A model generated the notes under the pieces. That model had not been told where the DNA came from and ran no database searches. It saw nothing but the letters and a program-made list of their open reading frames with translations. The translations under genes were made by a program, and so were the position numbers. This document shows positions 1 to 11,819 of a DNA stretch of 50,333 nucleotides, piece after piece (the first letter of the stretch is position 1; each line of letters opens with the position of its first letter). The DNA is taken from assembly GCA_003194525.1 (NCBI GenBank), contig NBIV01000422.1, forward strand, positions 1 through 50,333. The letters are read 5' to 3'. Source of the DNA: Gracilariopsis chorda. Its lineage: Eukaryota > Rhodophyta > Florideophyceae > Gracilariales > Gracilariaceae.

Positions 1-600
1 GTGGTACAGGCTCCAGAACTGTCTTGACTAGTGATTTCATTTTTTCCATAAGTAGAAGTTAGTGAGTCACAAGTCACATTTCTCTTGTCAAATTTAGTGA
101 GTGAAAAATACGACGAAATGGACAAAACGGAACAAGAGCTTAATGAAAAAGAGAAGGAATTGGGTTGCTGATACAACAACAATTCGTGAACAAGCACTGA
201 AATGGAATGTCCATCGAACTCTAAGCGATGAAGAAAGTGAAATTACGACATCAACCAAGAAGAAACCCGCAGGGCGTTCAGAGGGTTTGGATTCGAACGA
301 TAGTATACGTCACTTTCTTTAGAACCGTGTATGGAGTGCCAGAAAGTAAAAGGAGAACCTTTTCAGATTGAACAAGAGAAGTTGCAGTAGAGAATGATCG
401 AAGCGCTAACCAGCATGGGTGGCACGAAAACCCCTCTAGACTTCAGACTGCACTAGAAACGCTTCAAAATAGAAAAAGAATAAACGCACCTTGGCGGGTG
501 AAAGAAAGGAAACGGATGATTCGATTGATTGAAAGCATTGATTAAGAAGTTACCGTGAAAGCACATAGTACAACTCAATTATTATGGACTTTTGAAGGTG
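1..600. other. No recognisable gene
   Basis: The + strand holds only short lysine/glutamate-rich stretches, for example a frame from about 97 reading SEKYDEMDKTEQELNEKEKE. These resemble a coiled coil and end at nearby stops. They may be the decayed start of whatever coding sequence occupies 600-2300. I see no promoter, RNA gene or repeat here. Confidence 0.4.
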
Positions 601-1960
601 ATGATGATCAGGACCAGGCTTTGGTCTGAAGCAATCTGAAGTATGTTGAGGAAAAGCGACTTCGAAAACGCAGATTACAACCAAATAACTAATATTGGGA
701 CACTAACAGAAAGTCTAGCAGAGAGCTATGTCCCAAAAATACCTAAAATATCGCTCCCAAAGAGTTTTTGGCATCCCTACCTGCGTTCTCATTGCCATTT
801 TTGGATGTCATATTATACTTGCGGTTGCCATTTTCATTTCAATACCCGAAAAATATAGAAATGAAAATAGAGACCATGTTCTGAAATTTAAGTGAATATT
901 GAGGACTTCATCTACGAATCAGAGCACTGGTTCCAGACCAAACCCATCTTTTGGGGCGAAGAAGGCGCAGGAAAAGAAAAAAATTCCCGCCATTTTGCCC
1001 CAGATCCTCCACAACCTCTCTTTTTTTGAAGAAACCCAGGTCGTGCATCCTGTCCAAGTCCAAAACAATACAACCTACCAATTTTTCACGCTTGTGTGAA
1101 CGTCTTTCAATGCAAGCCATAACATCATCATCTACGCAGTACTACCAACCTGCTAGCCATCCAGCTACGCCAGTTATGAACCAAAGAACTGCATAACTTG
1201 CGATTTCGTACTTGTCTGGAATCCCAACACTACACACAATGACACACAGGATGATGTTGGAATATCATAAAGATACCATCTCAGAGTTTTCAATACCCTA
1301 GAACAAGACTCCAGCTAAAATGACGATAGCGCAGATGTCCAAGAGTGTGCTTCAGAACTAGACAAGCAACTTGGCTGTGGAAAAGAGTTTACGCAGGACA
1401 ATTACTGTTTCATGCTAGGGCTTGGATAGAGCAATCGGAGAAGGGATGGAACCAGCGCGATAAAGCACGTTGGGCTGGAATAAACAATATCAGCAGGAAG
1501 AATTGCAGAATGCAACGTAGTTTCTCCTCGTTAAAATATACGTGGCACCTGGTAGCGCGAGAAACGCAGCAATTGCTTGCCACAATGATGAAAGTTCGAT
1601 CATTTAAGATATGGGGTGTAGACTACGATGTACTGGAGGACATCGTTCAATATCAGTATTGTAAACGAGCTGGTCAAAAGGCAAAGGACAAAAGCATTGC
1701 GTACGCACCCCTTTTAAATGGATTTCTACTGCGGACTATCGTTCTTTTCAAGATAGTTTCCAGGGTGATGGTAGTAAAAAGAAGACGAATTCAACCTCGA
1801 CGAAAGATAATTCAAGCAATTATATCGATGCGGATGGAAAGGAATATGCTGAGGACCACTCGAAGTTGCAAACTCACAAGGAAATCGGTAGTGCTGCATC
1901 GGCAGCTAAAACAGAACAAGACGAAGGGCTAATTTCGAGTAAGAAGGAAATGTGTAGGAA
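600..1960 (+). pseudogene. Decayed unidentified gene with a membrane helix and Cys-containing segments
   Basis: I do not recognise the family. Conceptual translation in shifting frames shows coding-like pieces. Around 760-860 there is a strongly hydrophobic helix (VFGIPTCVLIAIFGCHIIL and onward) followed by a charged segment, as in a single-pass membrane protein. Around 1320-1420 there is an acidic, cysteine-containing stretch (DDSADVQECASELDKQLGCG, then FTQDNYCFMLGLG). Around 1540-1660 there is another piece (YVAPGSARNAAIACHNDESS). Stops and frame changes separate them, so no intact product is possible as read. An ORF at 1345-1932 spans part of the region in another frame and is probably a shadow. 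The grouping into one gene is my inference. Confidence 0.25.
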
Positions 1961-2520
1961 AGGTATAAGAAAGCGAAAGCTATAAGAAAACTACGAGAAA
2001 GAGGAAACAAGGATGTCGCAAACGCTGCGAGGAATCTATGCAAGTCTCTCAGAGTGTAATCGAATCTTGCAGCAAGGAAACGGAATAATACGAGATGGAA
2101 CGACAGGAACATGAGAACGTTGAGCTGCTAAAGCTATTCGATCCTACACCACTTGAATTCAAGGAGATCATGCAGGAAGTAATGATCCCAAGGCGGTGGA
2201 GGGTAAAGAGGTTTACAAATGGAACGTCAAAGATCATGGAGGCACACAACGGTGAAGAGAGGAACGGTGGTATTGAGATGTAATAGAGTAGATTATCAGT
2301 AGAGAAGAACTTTTGAAGCAGCTTTGGCCAACGGATATCCTTCACATACCACACTCGCATCTGGGAGAGCAGTGCCATTGTGTCTACTTAGTGCCTTGAT
2401 AAGAGCTATCGAGTTGCTTGAACGAACGGCAAACCACTTCGCGATAATCATTTGCGCCATCGCCTGCATGGAAACGAAGCACAGAGAGCGGACTCCTCTC
2501 AGCTAAACTACCATTAGTGG
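1961..2520 (+). pseudogene. Charged, possibly coiled-coil coding remnant
   Basis: A + frame at about 2095-2283 reads as a Glu/Lys-rich segment (ERQEHENVELLKLFDPTP), in the style of the C-termini of Myb/SANT-like or no-apical-meristem-associated proteins. Such proteins often accompany PIF/Harbinger transposases, and a Harbinger transposase remnant lies 570 bases downstream on the opposite strand. The link is suggestive only: no SANT domain with its tryptophans is visible and the segment is short. It could equally belong to the decayed gene upstream. Confidence 0.2.
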
Positions 2521-2854
2521 TTCCCTTTACTTCTAACTAGTAGAACTATATAGCGATCTTCAAGCAACCACAACAACATTCCCTACCTTCACGTTCGCCT
2601 TTTCAGGCATTTCAATATGTCACTGCAAAGTGTGTTGAAGCTAATTGACGAAGTTGTGACGCTCTTCTGTATGCTTGATGCCTAACTGTCCAATCAGCCA
2701 ACCACCACAATGTTTTCCCCGGTTTTCTGTTCTTCTTCAAATTCTCCCTGTCTTCGTTTGAGTAGAAGTATATTTTTTTCATCTTACATCTCTGTAATAA
2801 GGTTTATTCCTTGTCCTTCAGCGTGCGAATCTTCAATGAATCGATCCTCCTGAT

Positions 2855-3945
2855 TCATGGAACCAGCATGTTGTGTAATATGAGGCAAACCTCACTTAAA
2901 TTGACGAAGATTTTCTTATATCCTAGAAACGATTCTCTTCGTAGTATCTGAACCCTTGCTTGTAGAAGACGAAAATCCCTCTCTATGTCCTTGTGCAATG
3001 ATTCTTGCAGTTTCGTGTAATATACTTCATCCATGCTTGCCCGAGAATGAACCGGAGGCGCAAAGGTAGTCCAACAGGGATATATACCATCCACAAGAAA
3101 ATATCAAAGACGCTTGTCCTCTGCGTTACAATTCAATTCTTATTCAGTAGGAAGTTTGATGTCATACGTACCATTCAAGATAGCATTGAATAAATAGATA
3201 CTGCTAGTAGAGGTTTTCATTGTTCGTCTCACATCTCCCCGCATACCAATGCCGTTCATAAAGGACTCTAATCCGCCATGCCTCGAATCCAATTGTAGCT
3301 AGGTTTCCCTCCGCCGTATTATGGTACGGGCTTTTTAAAAAACTAAGGCAGTTTCTTAATGCAGTTTACAGACGTTGATGCATCTAATACATCCTTTAAA
3401 ACCATCCTCGCCGTAACTGTCTGATATTTCCTGTAGTTCGCCTGTGTTTGGGAATCGGTTTAGATATTTGTTCCCATATATGTCTCTGATTGAAGAACCA
3501 AATTGGTGAAACAACTTCTGCTAGTCTCTGCGCACATTCAACAACCCTAATCCAGGTCATCAAAGGAGCCAGCAGTGCCAAGAACTCTCAAGTACGCCAA
3601 TATTTTTATTTCAGGAGGAATGCCTTTGTTTCCTGCTGAGTTTTTTCTGTGTTTGCATATCTGCTTGAGAAACAAAGTCAGATGGTCAAACCACTTGCCA
3701 AAAATAATTCTTGGAATGCGAGATCGGCGCCTAAACGACTGCAAATAATAAGCTGGATTAGAAATGAGATAGTCGGCAATCCGTATGCTTTGCACTCTTT
3801 GAATATCTTCCGATCTGGGCTGTCTAGCTTTCGTTTCTGCTCTATTGAGTTTGAGAATCTTTGATGAAACTGGTAGAGCTGCAGTGACTGCTGCCGTGCG
3901 GTTCCGCATGAAAAGATATATTGTTCTTCTACTTACTGTGTTCAT
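2855..3945 (-). pseudogene. PIF/Harbinger-type DDE transposase, frameshifted remnant
   Basis: This is a broken transposase of the DDE_Tnp_4 / plant_tran (PIF/Harbinger) family, which cuts and pastes DNA elements. Read on the minus strand it keeps the family order. The N-terminal segment (about 3945-3547) has SFRRRSRIPRIIFGKW and KILAYLRVLGTAGSFDDLD. A middle part (about 3580-3190) retains a GFKGCIRCINVCKLH block equivalent to the first-Asp GFPGCxGxIDCxH motif, then PYHNTAEGNLATIGFEA and RHWYAGRCETNNEN. The C-terminal ORF (3094-2855) reads DGIYPCWTTFAPPV, then KLQESLHKDIERDFRLLQAR with the third acidic residue, then ILHNMLVP and a stop. Several frameshifts and stops make it inactive. The first catalytic Asp position is changed to Asn (CIN where CID is usual). 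I found no terminal inverted repeats by eye. Confidence 0.88.
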
Positions 3946-4615
3946 GGTTCTCTACAATCACGTGATGAAGCCAATAACAGGAACACTTGATCGAAACTAT
4001 AGCGATCGAAAGATGTACTCAGTGTAAGCCGTCACTAATATTTATTCCTCAAAGGGCTCGCTCTTGAAGGGTTTAAATGATTAGCTGGTCTTTCGCGTTC
4101 CATGAACCGCTTCTACTTCTACACATGCATATAGCATCGGCCAGTAGACGTGCGCACTGTTTGCGAAGCTAAAGTGATTGTGTTTTTCAAAAAACCGTGT
4201 CTATAATATAAAGTACTGGTAGACGTGGTCTAAGAACGCAAAATAATTGAACGCTAAAGAAGGTATAACCATTGAAATCTCGGTTCCTTGCCACGTCTAT
4301 GGTCATCAACAATCAGTTTCATACTTTTCAATAACACTTCTGCCCCACGAAGTAGCTATTGGCTAAAAGTTTTAAAAAACGTGGTAGTGAAAACCCTTCA
4401 ATAAGCAATTCCTAAAAGAATGAACTGGACAGAGCAGTACTGGAATGCCTTTCCTCTTTGGCAGGCACAATGGTTCGTCAGATCGTTTACTCAGACCTCC
4501 TGGTGGAATTTATTTCTAAGACAATTGGATGGTAACAAACCAAAGACTAGATTCACTAGACAGGCTTATTTCATACATCTAAGATTCTTTCTCAAATTTT
4601 ATCATTGAATATCCA
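3946..4615. other. No recognisable gene
   Basis: Both strands are broken by stops. This may be non-coding flank of the Harbinger remnant. A short + frame at 4420-4608 has no recognisable motif. Confidence 0.4.
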
Positions 4616-4987
4616 TCAGCCATCCCACATCAAACCTCTAAGAGCGGCTAAAGAAGTAGCCCCTCCAACTACAACAATATAAGGTCCAGTGGAGTATATA
4701 CCGCCTGGAGAAAAAAAATTCAAAATTAGAGAGGCTCCGTAGAAGAGAAAACCTATGAGACACATGGCCTGCAATACGCCGGCGAATACTTGGAAGGCGA
4801 TCAGTGGCTCCCCACAAGGGCTTCCAAAATATCGAAAACCATATGAAGAAGAAACGGATCCGATGGCGTAAGTCGACAACGAGCCATCGGAAGACGTGCC
4901 ATTCAAACTCGAGCGATGACCATTCGCAGTCCTCGCACGCTTCAGACAACAACATGGGTTAGGCAGATGTTCGGCGCGCCAAACCAT
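4616..4987 (-). CDS. Hypothetical protein or remnant with C-terminal hydrophobic segments
   Basis: A 123-codon minus-strand frame whose second half is strongly hydrophobic: a stretch around residues 65-90 (VFAGVLQAMCLIGFLFYGAS) and another around 100-115 (YIVVVGGATSLAALRG) would make two membrane helices. The N-terminal half is Ser/Gly-rich. I do not recognise it. It lies between a Harbinger remnant and a gypsy remnant and may be the end of a decayed membrane protein. It could also be a chance open frame. Confidence 0.25.
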   Translation of the reverse strand: MVWRAEHLPNPCCCLKRARTANGHRSSLNGTSSDGSLSTYAIGSVSSSYGFRYFGSPCGEPLIAFQVFAGVLQAMCLIGFLFYGASLILNFFSPGGIYSTGPYIVVVGGATSLAALRGLMWDG

Positions 4988-6450
4988 TGGTCACAACTAA
5001 TAAGCTTTTGCAAAAGATCTTAAACATGAATAAGTAATGCTTGATGGATTGGTTTACGCGGTACACGTTTTGGGTCTTCAGAACGATTGATAGGGGGCAA
5101 TGAGAATGCAAATTACCGTTCTGGAAGAGTAATTCGAAAGGAGTGCCATTATCATTATTGGGTTTTTGCGCTCGTTGAGGTGGTCTGTGACCAGAACGGA
5201 GTCCATGATGGATCGGCAATTTGCTGTTTCCGGTTTTGTCTACGTGGAAAATAAAAAAACCCAATAGGTTCCTAAGATCTCTGGATCGCCCAATCCTACC
5301 GATGTGAGAGATGGGGAGCTGTTGAGTACCAATTCAGAGGTTTTTCAGTACCTGCTGGAAACGTAGGACACAGATAACCATATAATGAACGACGAATAAG
5401 ACGTCATTGAATACTGACAGAGCTATAAAATGTCCAAGACGGACGACGCCAGCCACCTATGAACATGGCTATGCATTTGTGGGAATGTGTTCTCCAATAG
5501 TCATCGTAAGCTACATTTTCTCGCAAAACTACTCCGGGCGACTCGGCTTCATGTCGTACACCACTACACGGCTCATCCAATTTGACGCTACGTCAAATAG
5601 TGACGTATGACGACAGATATGGCAAAAGGTATAGTACGACCTGTTAGTTAGATGATGCAGATAAAAGGGGTCGCTAAAGACCCCTAAGCAAAGACGTGAA
5701 GGCCCATAGGGTAGAGTACCCATACGAGGCACACTTGCCCTTTGGAAGTTCCAACATTGCAGAGGCACATGCGGTGAGCTTCTCCTCAGCTCTGTCAGGA
5801 GGGCTGTCGCCTTTGTTGTCAGGAAAAAATGACCCTATTGGCCCTGGTGACACCCCATGGCTCTCCCATTGCGCCCAGGAAGGACAATATTACGAAGTGT
5901 AATGAGGGCTGTTATACTCTCCTTCCAACGACCTCACCTTGTGACTGTACTATGTAATCGCCTGAGAATATTCGCAAAAGGAATATGGTGCGATGGGAGT
6001 AGAACTATAACATGCGCCGAGCCAAGAGTTACTATCACAAGACCTTTCCCCCGAAGACCGCCAAAACTCTACGGAGTAAGAACTACATCACTTCCCTCAC
6101 GACACCGGTGAAACAACCTCAAATCCATATCGTTAAAGACCCAAGCACTACTGTCGAATACCGGGGCGTAAAGGGCGACCTTATGGTGCCTACTCCGCAA
6201 TAACGAACAGATTGGCCCATAGGGGCGTTTCGTACCTCTGAAAACTGCTACTTTAACCCACCGAACTCGCTGAACACAGGGAAAACAGAAGTACCAAGGA
6301 AATGGAGAACACTGTCACCAGCGCCTCGAGTCTGATATACGCTGCGGGCCAATTAAAGACATGTATGACGCTATTTATGTCCTTCGAAAAATAATTCTAA
6401 GGTATATGGAACCTTTGGACTTAAACCGAGTACCAATAGGTCGCTTAAGT
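4988..6450. other. Probable 5' part of the gypsy element, too decayed to assign
   Basis: The + strand contains short frames (5407-5610, 5696-5902, 6012-6203) with no motif I can name. Their position directly upstream of clear protease-RT linker and RT sequence suggests eroded gag/protease. I see no zinc knuckle and no intact DTG protease motif. No LTR pair was found by eye. Confidence 0.3.
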
Positions 6451-7270
6451 CCATGCTTGAAAGGGAGGTAAGGCCCCGACCTGTCCCTTTCGACGGTCTT
6501 ACCGTTGGGCTGGGAAAGGATGATACAGGAGAAAAAGTCACCAAAGATCACGTACGCATCACGTACGCTATTGAAATTCGAGAAATACTTCCGCTTTGGG
6601 TCCAATTTGGCCACATGACTGTCAGAAGTTGGTTCTCGTATATCTTAACCTGGGAACAGAACGAATCATAGGGATGAGCTTAATTGATAGATGTGTAAAG
6701 GCAACCTATACTGGCCAATAAAAGGTCACTGTCCATCGAAGACCATCACTTGCAATCGCAGGTCAACGCCATGGTCCCGAAAATGTGCCAGCGACGGTCA
6801 TATTACCCAGGAATACCATATCCAACAAGGTCAGACTTGGCAAAGGCGATGGCTCTACCGCTGACTACCCAGTTGGCTGCTGCTGGAGAGTTCTAGTACT
6901 CAGGCCGGGTCTTGATACAGATCCATTCCGAACTGTTAACAAAACAGCTCTCCCTAATGGCCAATGCACTGATGAATGTGGTACTCAACAGGGCATTCGC
7001 GGTCACCATGAGAAACTTTTGCGACCAGTCCACAAGGATACTGAAAGGCGCAGTGGTATGGTTACCCGATGGTTGCTTCTGTGGCCACTATAGAGAGTGA
7101 GGCGGAGGAGTTGCTGCTGCCAAATGGTGAGACAAGGGCTCATTAAGAACACGTTGTAAACTTGGGGGAGGACTGTGAACCATATATAAGACACGTTATT
7201 GACTTTCTCATGGATTTCTCTGGCATGCAGAGTGGCTAATTGAGCGAGTTCAATGCTACAAAGCATCTAA

Positions 7271-8178
7271 TTGGCCTTACAGACAGCGCCACGCCCCACA
7301 CCAGCACCGGTATCGGACATGACTAAAACACGAGAAGAGATAACCCAAAATGTCGAGAAGATGAATTCCACAGAAGTCATTGAGCGCGCACCGTCCACCA
7401 AGAGCAAATGGGTAAGCCAGTTTTTCCTTGCGGCGAAAGAGGATGGGACCGTACAGTTGTGAGAACACGTACAAAAACGAACACCGACGTAGTACTGAAA
7501 AAACGACGCTTAACTACATAGTACGTGTTCAATCGACTCAGATAGCCGAAAGGTCACTTAGTATCCCTACTTAAGTAAACGCGACTCATAGGAGACTCGA
7601 GAGAGAACTCCCGGCAAGCCGATTGGGTGCCGATCAATATTTTTTATGCGACAGACCTCCCCCTACTGCGAAACGTTATGGACATCACACAGCTCAGGGA
7701 CGTCCATCCCACAACAGTTCTGTATTGACTACCGCATAACGAACGCGGTGACCAAGAGGGATGCTTAACCTAACCTCCGTATTGACGACTGTCTGCATTC
7801 CCTTGGACACACAAAACTTTTCACCACGTTGTACGCCTATTGTGACTATTGTGAAGTACGTATGGAAGAGAAAGTGAAATCGCTGGCTACAGTAACGATC
7901 CACGAGGGGGTAATACGATTCAAGCGTATTTCTTTTGGGTTTTAGGGATAAAAACCCTTATGAATGCGCTTGCTACTGTCCAGTGGGCCATGGATATCAT
8001 CTGGTACAGATTCAAATGGAAATTCGCCTTGGTCTACTTAGATGATGGTAATATTTCCTCCAAGTCCATTTGGGAACAATTTACACACGTAAAGGCGGTT
8101 TTCATGTTACTCCAACAGGCTGCAGTCACGTTGCGACTGCAGAAGTGTTTCTTTTTCAACCCTTCGACGACTCTCTAA
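7271..8178 (+). pseudogene. gypsy reverse transcriptase domain, broken
   Basis: The start (7310-7462) reads KMNSTEVIERAPSTKSKW then AAKEDGTVQL, matching the family's G-x-I-x-x-S-x-S-x-W-A-S and KKDG-x-R blocks. About 480 bases of stop-filled sequence follow. The palm then reappears at 7960-8178 with FKWKFALVYLDDGNISSKS, where YLDD is the catalytic YxDD box holding two metal-binding aspartates, and LRLQKCFFF, the usual end of the palm. The gap includes the first-Asp motif region, so the enzyme cannot be active. Identification from the YLDD context is secure. Confidence 0.88.
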
Positions 8179-8189
8179 GCCATGTGGTT

Positions 8190-8903
8190 CTACTGGGAAA
8201 GCTCCAAGTGCATAATGCTACTGCTAACGCCATACGGGAGGCAGGAACTCTGAAGACCCATACTGAATTGCGCGTCTGCCTGGGCGTTTGCGATGCCTAT
8301 CGACTGCTGGTCTTTGGGTTGGCGAAAAGCTCAGGACCTCTGAAAGAGATGCTGAAGAAACAGATCCCATCAGAATTTGAGGACCTCACCGACGAGCAAT
8401 ACGAGGCCTACCAAAGCCTCAAGAACCATTGGTAAATCTGCCAGTCCTGGCGCTACCCCGAACCAATACGACTTATATTATGAATACGGAAGCGCCAATG
8501 ACTCCAGTGGGATGTTCTGTTCTCCAATAATAGGAGCCTCCTCAGGATTAGCACGCATTTCCCTACTGGAGTAAGTCCTTGGCCAGGGCCAAAAACAACT
8601 ACAGCACCATAGAAAGAAATTAATTGGCATTTTGTGTTCAGTATTCCATCTTAGGCCTTATTCGGAAGCAGCATGCTTCACTGTCAGGGAAGAACAGAAC
8701 GTTCTCCGGTAGATACTGAACGTGACCAACGCATCATTCCGCTGGGCCCATGGAAACATTGCCTGGCAGAGCTTGATTACGAAGTAACCTGTAAACCACG
8801 ACTCAAACACCAGTGCGCAGATGCCTTGTCACGCATCCTGACCAACGGTGGGGACCAGAGTTCACTAGAAAATGAGATTCCCACCATTTGGGACGAGCAG
8901 TAG
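8190..8903 (+). pseudogene. gypsy RT connection and RNase H remnant
   Basis: After the palm, the + strand reads HTELRVCLGVCDAYRLLVFG (the family's ...LRSFLGLCNYYRRF... block) and LKEMLKKQIPSEFEDLTDEQ. A shifted frame (about 8440-8575) covers the eroded RNase H core. A frame at 8673-8903 ends RLKHQCADALSR, matching the family hallmark PGxxNxxADALSR at the end of RNase H. At least two frame changes separate these blocks. Confidence 0.8.
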
Positions 8904-9146
8904 GACACAAATGGCAATAGAGAGGAACGTCTGATGGCGAAGGTGAGAATGACCAAAGAGACGGATAGAAACGGCGCAGATCTTCTATTCACAAAGGACT
9001 GGGAAGATCCACCATTAAAGTTTCATATGGGAGGTTCAAAAACCATTGACCTGACCCCAATTATTTTGCAGGAATCCCTTCATGCCCAGAAGACGGATGG
9101 GTACTGCAGCCACCTACAGGACATATTTAATACCCTGGGAACATGA

Positions 9147-9490
9147 CGAACATGCGTAAACAGACACGCTCCTTTTCGAATCCTTTGGCATGAGTTTGCC
9201 CAAGTGGCACTCTCCTTGCCATGTTTTCTTCATCTCAAGCAAAAACTTGATCTGATTCTTTTCATCATCTCCGGCGGGTGTGGAAATCTGTGGTTTCAAA
9301 TTCTTCCGTCAACGCTTGAAGGTTAGAAGGCGTACAAGCCGGTTTGCGAAACCTCGCTTGAACTCGTGAGAGTTGCACACATAAGCCACAATTAAGAATC
9401 CTTATAAAAGTGCTTACCTATTCATGAGTTTAGCATCAACCGGTTGAAGCCAGTATATTGAATGGGTATGCATTTCTGGTACCAGAAATT
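9147..9490. other. No recognisable gene (element junction)
   Basis: This is the boundary between the truncated gypsy copy and the piggyBac remnant. Short open frames on both strands carry no motif. A junction of two elements lies here but I cannot place it to the base. Confidence 0.4.
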
Positions 9491-10260
9491 TCAACATAGC
9501 CACTGGTCCGCGTTGCTCTTTTCGCATGAAAAGATTTGTAGACGGTGACGATCAACCCCGTTCAGTAACATACTGTACTCCAAAACTACAGCTAGAACCT
9601 CAAATGCCGTTCCATAGAGTACTTTCCATCCAGTCCAGGGCTCCAGAGAAGCACCAACGTCCACAAAATCAGTACCATCACGGCATGGCTCAGAACGCTT
9701 CGTAAACAAATCTCGGAAAGCATGGCACGTCGTTTTTGTAAAGTATTGCGATCTTAATCTCTTACAAAGCAAAACATCTTGAATCTTTTGCCATCAATTT
9801 CGATACGGTTGGCGGGCTAGAGCTACGGTACGCTTGATTCAGAACCCAACAGCCACGTGTTCTTGCCTTTATGCATTCAATAGATTTCTTCAGTGCTTCA
9901 AGGCTGATGCTATCATTATTTTAAAGGCTTGTCGTCCCCAGAATTCTCAACCCTTTACTGGTCGTGAGAAAACGGTGTTTGAGAAGTGTGTGCCTTTCTT
10001 AAAAATTATTCATAACTACCAACCCCGCAACCTCTCTCTTTTGTGTAAGTTAAAACTGATGGGTCATCATCACGCACCACAAAGCAGATGCACTTCCTCT
10101 GCCAAGCAGGTTAGAAGCATTAGTGTCTGGAACATGCCAGGCAGTTTACGGAAGACAGTTTTATATGCGATGGGATGTACAACTACCGTGCTTTTCTCTG
10201 ACTCTTTGACCCAGAAGTAGTGAGCTTAAGCATACCTCCACGCGGCAGTGACATATAATC
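9491..10260 (-). pseudogene. piggyBac-type transposase (DDE_Tnp_1_7) remnant
   Basis: Minus-strand translation gives the middle of a piggyBac-type transposase. At about 10050-9830 it reads VVMNNF, then HTLLKHRFLTTSKGLRILGT, corresponding to the DNFFTS...L...G...GT block that contains a catalytic Asp (here Asn), then ARTRGCW (the RG block) and EIKIAILYKNDVPC (the W-x-D-x-K-x-V strand). A further frame at 9772-9491 contains LEYSMLLNGVDRHRLQI, the family's YN..MGGVDR.D hallmark. Internal stops and frameshifts make it a relic. Sequence upstream on the same strand, to about 10750, may be its eroded N-terminal half. Confidence 0.72.
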
Positions 10261-11303
10261 TTATACTAAACCGTTCTGGTTTTGATTTGAAATATAACCT
10301 TCCGGTTTTTCTACGGTTGCATCATACGTTTTCCTCATCCACGTTTGTCACATCAACGGGTACTGTATCGGAAGTTGCCTTCTTCCGAACCTTTTTCAAC
10401 ATGATCTTGGAGTGCTAAAATGCTTCCTTCACTGGTACAATCTGTTCATATAATCAGAAAGCGTCCAACTACCTATGTATATCTTGATTTCCGTAGCGAG
10501 AAATTCTTCAAATATGTGAATCTGACCGCAGAACATTTTCGTACTCCACTAATCTTGTATGCCGTTTGGTTTGCTCAGTAAGGAAGCTATTTCAAGGCTT
10601 AGAAAAATTAGCAGCTCATAGTCCTAATACCATTTTCCTTCGTTTGTCTAGTATTTGGAAAGTCCGAGTCCGAATGCACTCGGTGAAACAGAAACTGCGA
10701 GAAGAGTGGCACAGGCGGGCTTCCGTGTGCTCATTTTCCAATGTTTGAGAAGCAAAACCTTCCTTCTACAATTGCATTCCTGATGATGATGCCAAGGAAG
10801 GGCAGCAGTATAGGATAGTTCTGATGTTTTTTATCTTTTTCAGGATGAGCACACTTATGTCAAAGTGGATATTACTTCTCTTTTCTTCGATGCTTAATGG
10901 TTCTTAATTGCATTCTTTGTGGTACCATTGGTTTTCGGAAACTTCAGGGGAAGTAAAGATATCGGATTCTGATGAACTCATGGTTTGCTCTGAAGTCGTT
11001 TGGGCTCACAATCGTTTACCAAGCTTTGTGTATCTGTGCTGTGAGAAAGATAGGATCACATTTGATTAGAGCTGGGTATCAGGTCTTCACCTGGTACAAG
11101 AAATGGTTCGAAGCTAGTCTCCGTGCGGTATGATTGCATTTATAAATAATAGTAAGCTTTTTGAGTTAAATAGTTCCTGAAATAAGTGAACATTTTGGTA
11201 CAACAAAGCTAACAATGTATTGAGACATGATTGAAATAGCTTGGGAATACATTTGCTAATAAATTATTTGTTGTTTGATTGCCAAATATCTTCAAACGTT
11301 TGC
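10261..11303. other. No recognisable gene
   Basis: This stretch may include the 5' part of the piggyBac relic on the minus strand (10.26-10.75 kb). The rest (10.75-11.3 kb) is AT-rich and full of stops on both strands. I see no RNA gene or repeat. Confidence 0.35.
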
Positions 11304-11819
11304 CTATCTTAGGGAAATAACATATCTTCCTAATTTAGGGCATGAGAGATAGAAAGATAACGATTTGTTGTGGTTCAATATGCCAAACGGCCTAATCGGG
11401 CGTTTCATTCCCTCGTGCAGAGCATTCCAATGCCTCCGCACACAGTCGGTAAAGGCTGCCCTGTTGGAATACGTTTCAGCTGTATAGGCAGGACCAGTAA
11501 ATTGTCGCAAAAGGACGGGGAAAGCACTGTCGCGCAGAACATCGTCATTCTTAGCGTTTTCATGCATAATGTTATTGAAAGGAGGGGCAATGGCACTTAG
11601 TATACTGTGAAATGCAAGGAGGGCAGCAAAAAGCCTCTGCAAGCAGGCATGAGATGGTTTTGTGGCTTTCTTTGCATCGAGCTTGGAGCATGGGTCTGTA
11701 AAGCGTTGCTCTTTGAACGGGAGTAGAATAGTCTTGAATTGCGCCGTGGTGCATGAAATGGCCGCACAAGGCATAGTATCGCATAGCTTCGTTGCACGAA
11801 GCGTTGTTAATTGCACCAA
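11304..11819 (-). CDS. Hypothetical protein, 171 aa
   Basis: This is the longest clean frame between the piggyBac and Helitron relics. The product is Ala/Thr/Cys-rich, with no recognised domain, no signal peptide and no membrane helix. Its ATG is followed by an open frame to a stop at 11304. The neighbours are both transposon relics on the same strand, so it could be part of an element or a chance frame. Competing frames over the same bases are also long (11572-11913), which lowers confidence that any of them is coding. Confidence 0.3.
   Translation of the reverse strand: MVQLTTLRATKLCDTMPCAAISCTTAQFKTILLPFKEQRFTDPCSKLDAKKATKPSHACLQRLFAALLAFHSILSAIAPPFNNIMHENAKNDDVLRDSAFPVLLRQFTGPAYTAETYSNRAAFTDCVRRHWNALHEGMKRPIRPFGILNHNKSLSFYLSCPKLGRYVISLR

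Larger units (their letters stand above)
6450..9146 (+). mobile_element. Ty3/gypsy LTR retrotransposon, pol remnant
   Basis: A decayed pol region runs left to right in the canonical order. Around 6785-7100 is the segment between protease and RT: PATVILPRNTISNKV resembles the proline-rich start, and NVVLNRAFAVTMRNF followed by ILKGAVV resembles the NF...KGTVVG block. Then come RT fingers (7271-7462), RT palm (7960-8178), the RT connection and RNase H (about 8230-8870), and the linker that precedes integrase (8934-9146). Integrase itself is absent, so the copy is 3'-truncated or interrupted near 9150, where unrelated piggyBac sequence follows on the other strand. Stops and frameshifts occur throughout. 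The layout is that of Metaviridae (RT-RNase H-integrase), not copia. Confidence 0.85.

Noticed and set aside
1345..1932. 195-aa ORF as an intact gene
   Set aside because: Its product is a poor, basic mixture, while other frames over the same bases give more protein-like, Cys-containing pieces. It looks like a shadow of a decayed gene.
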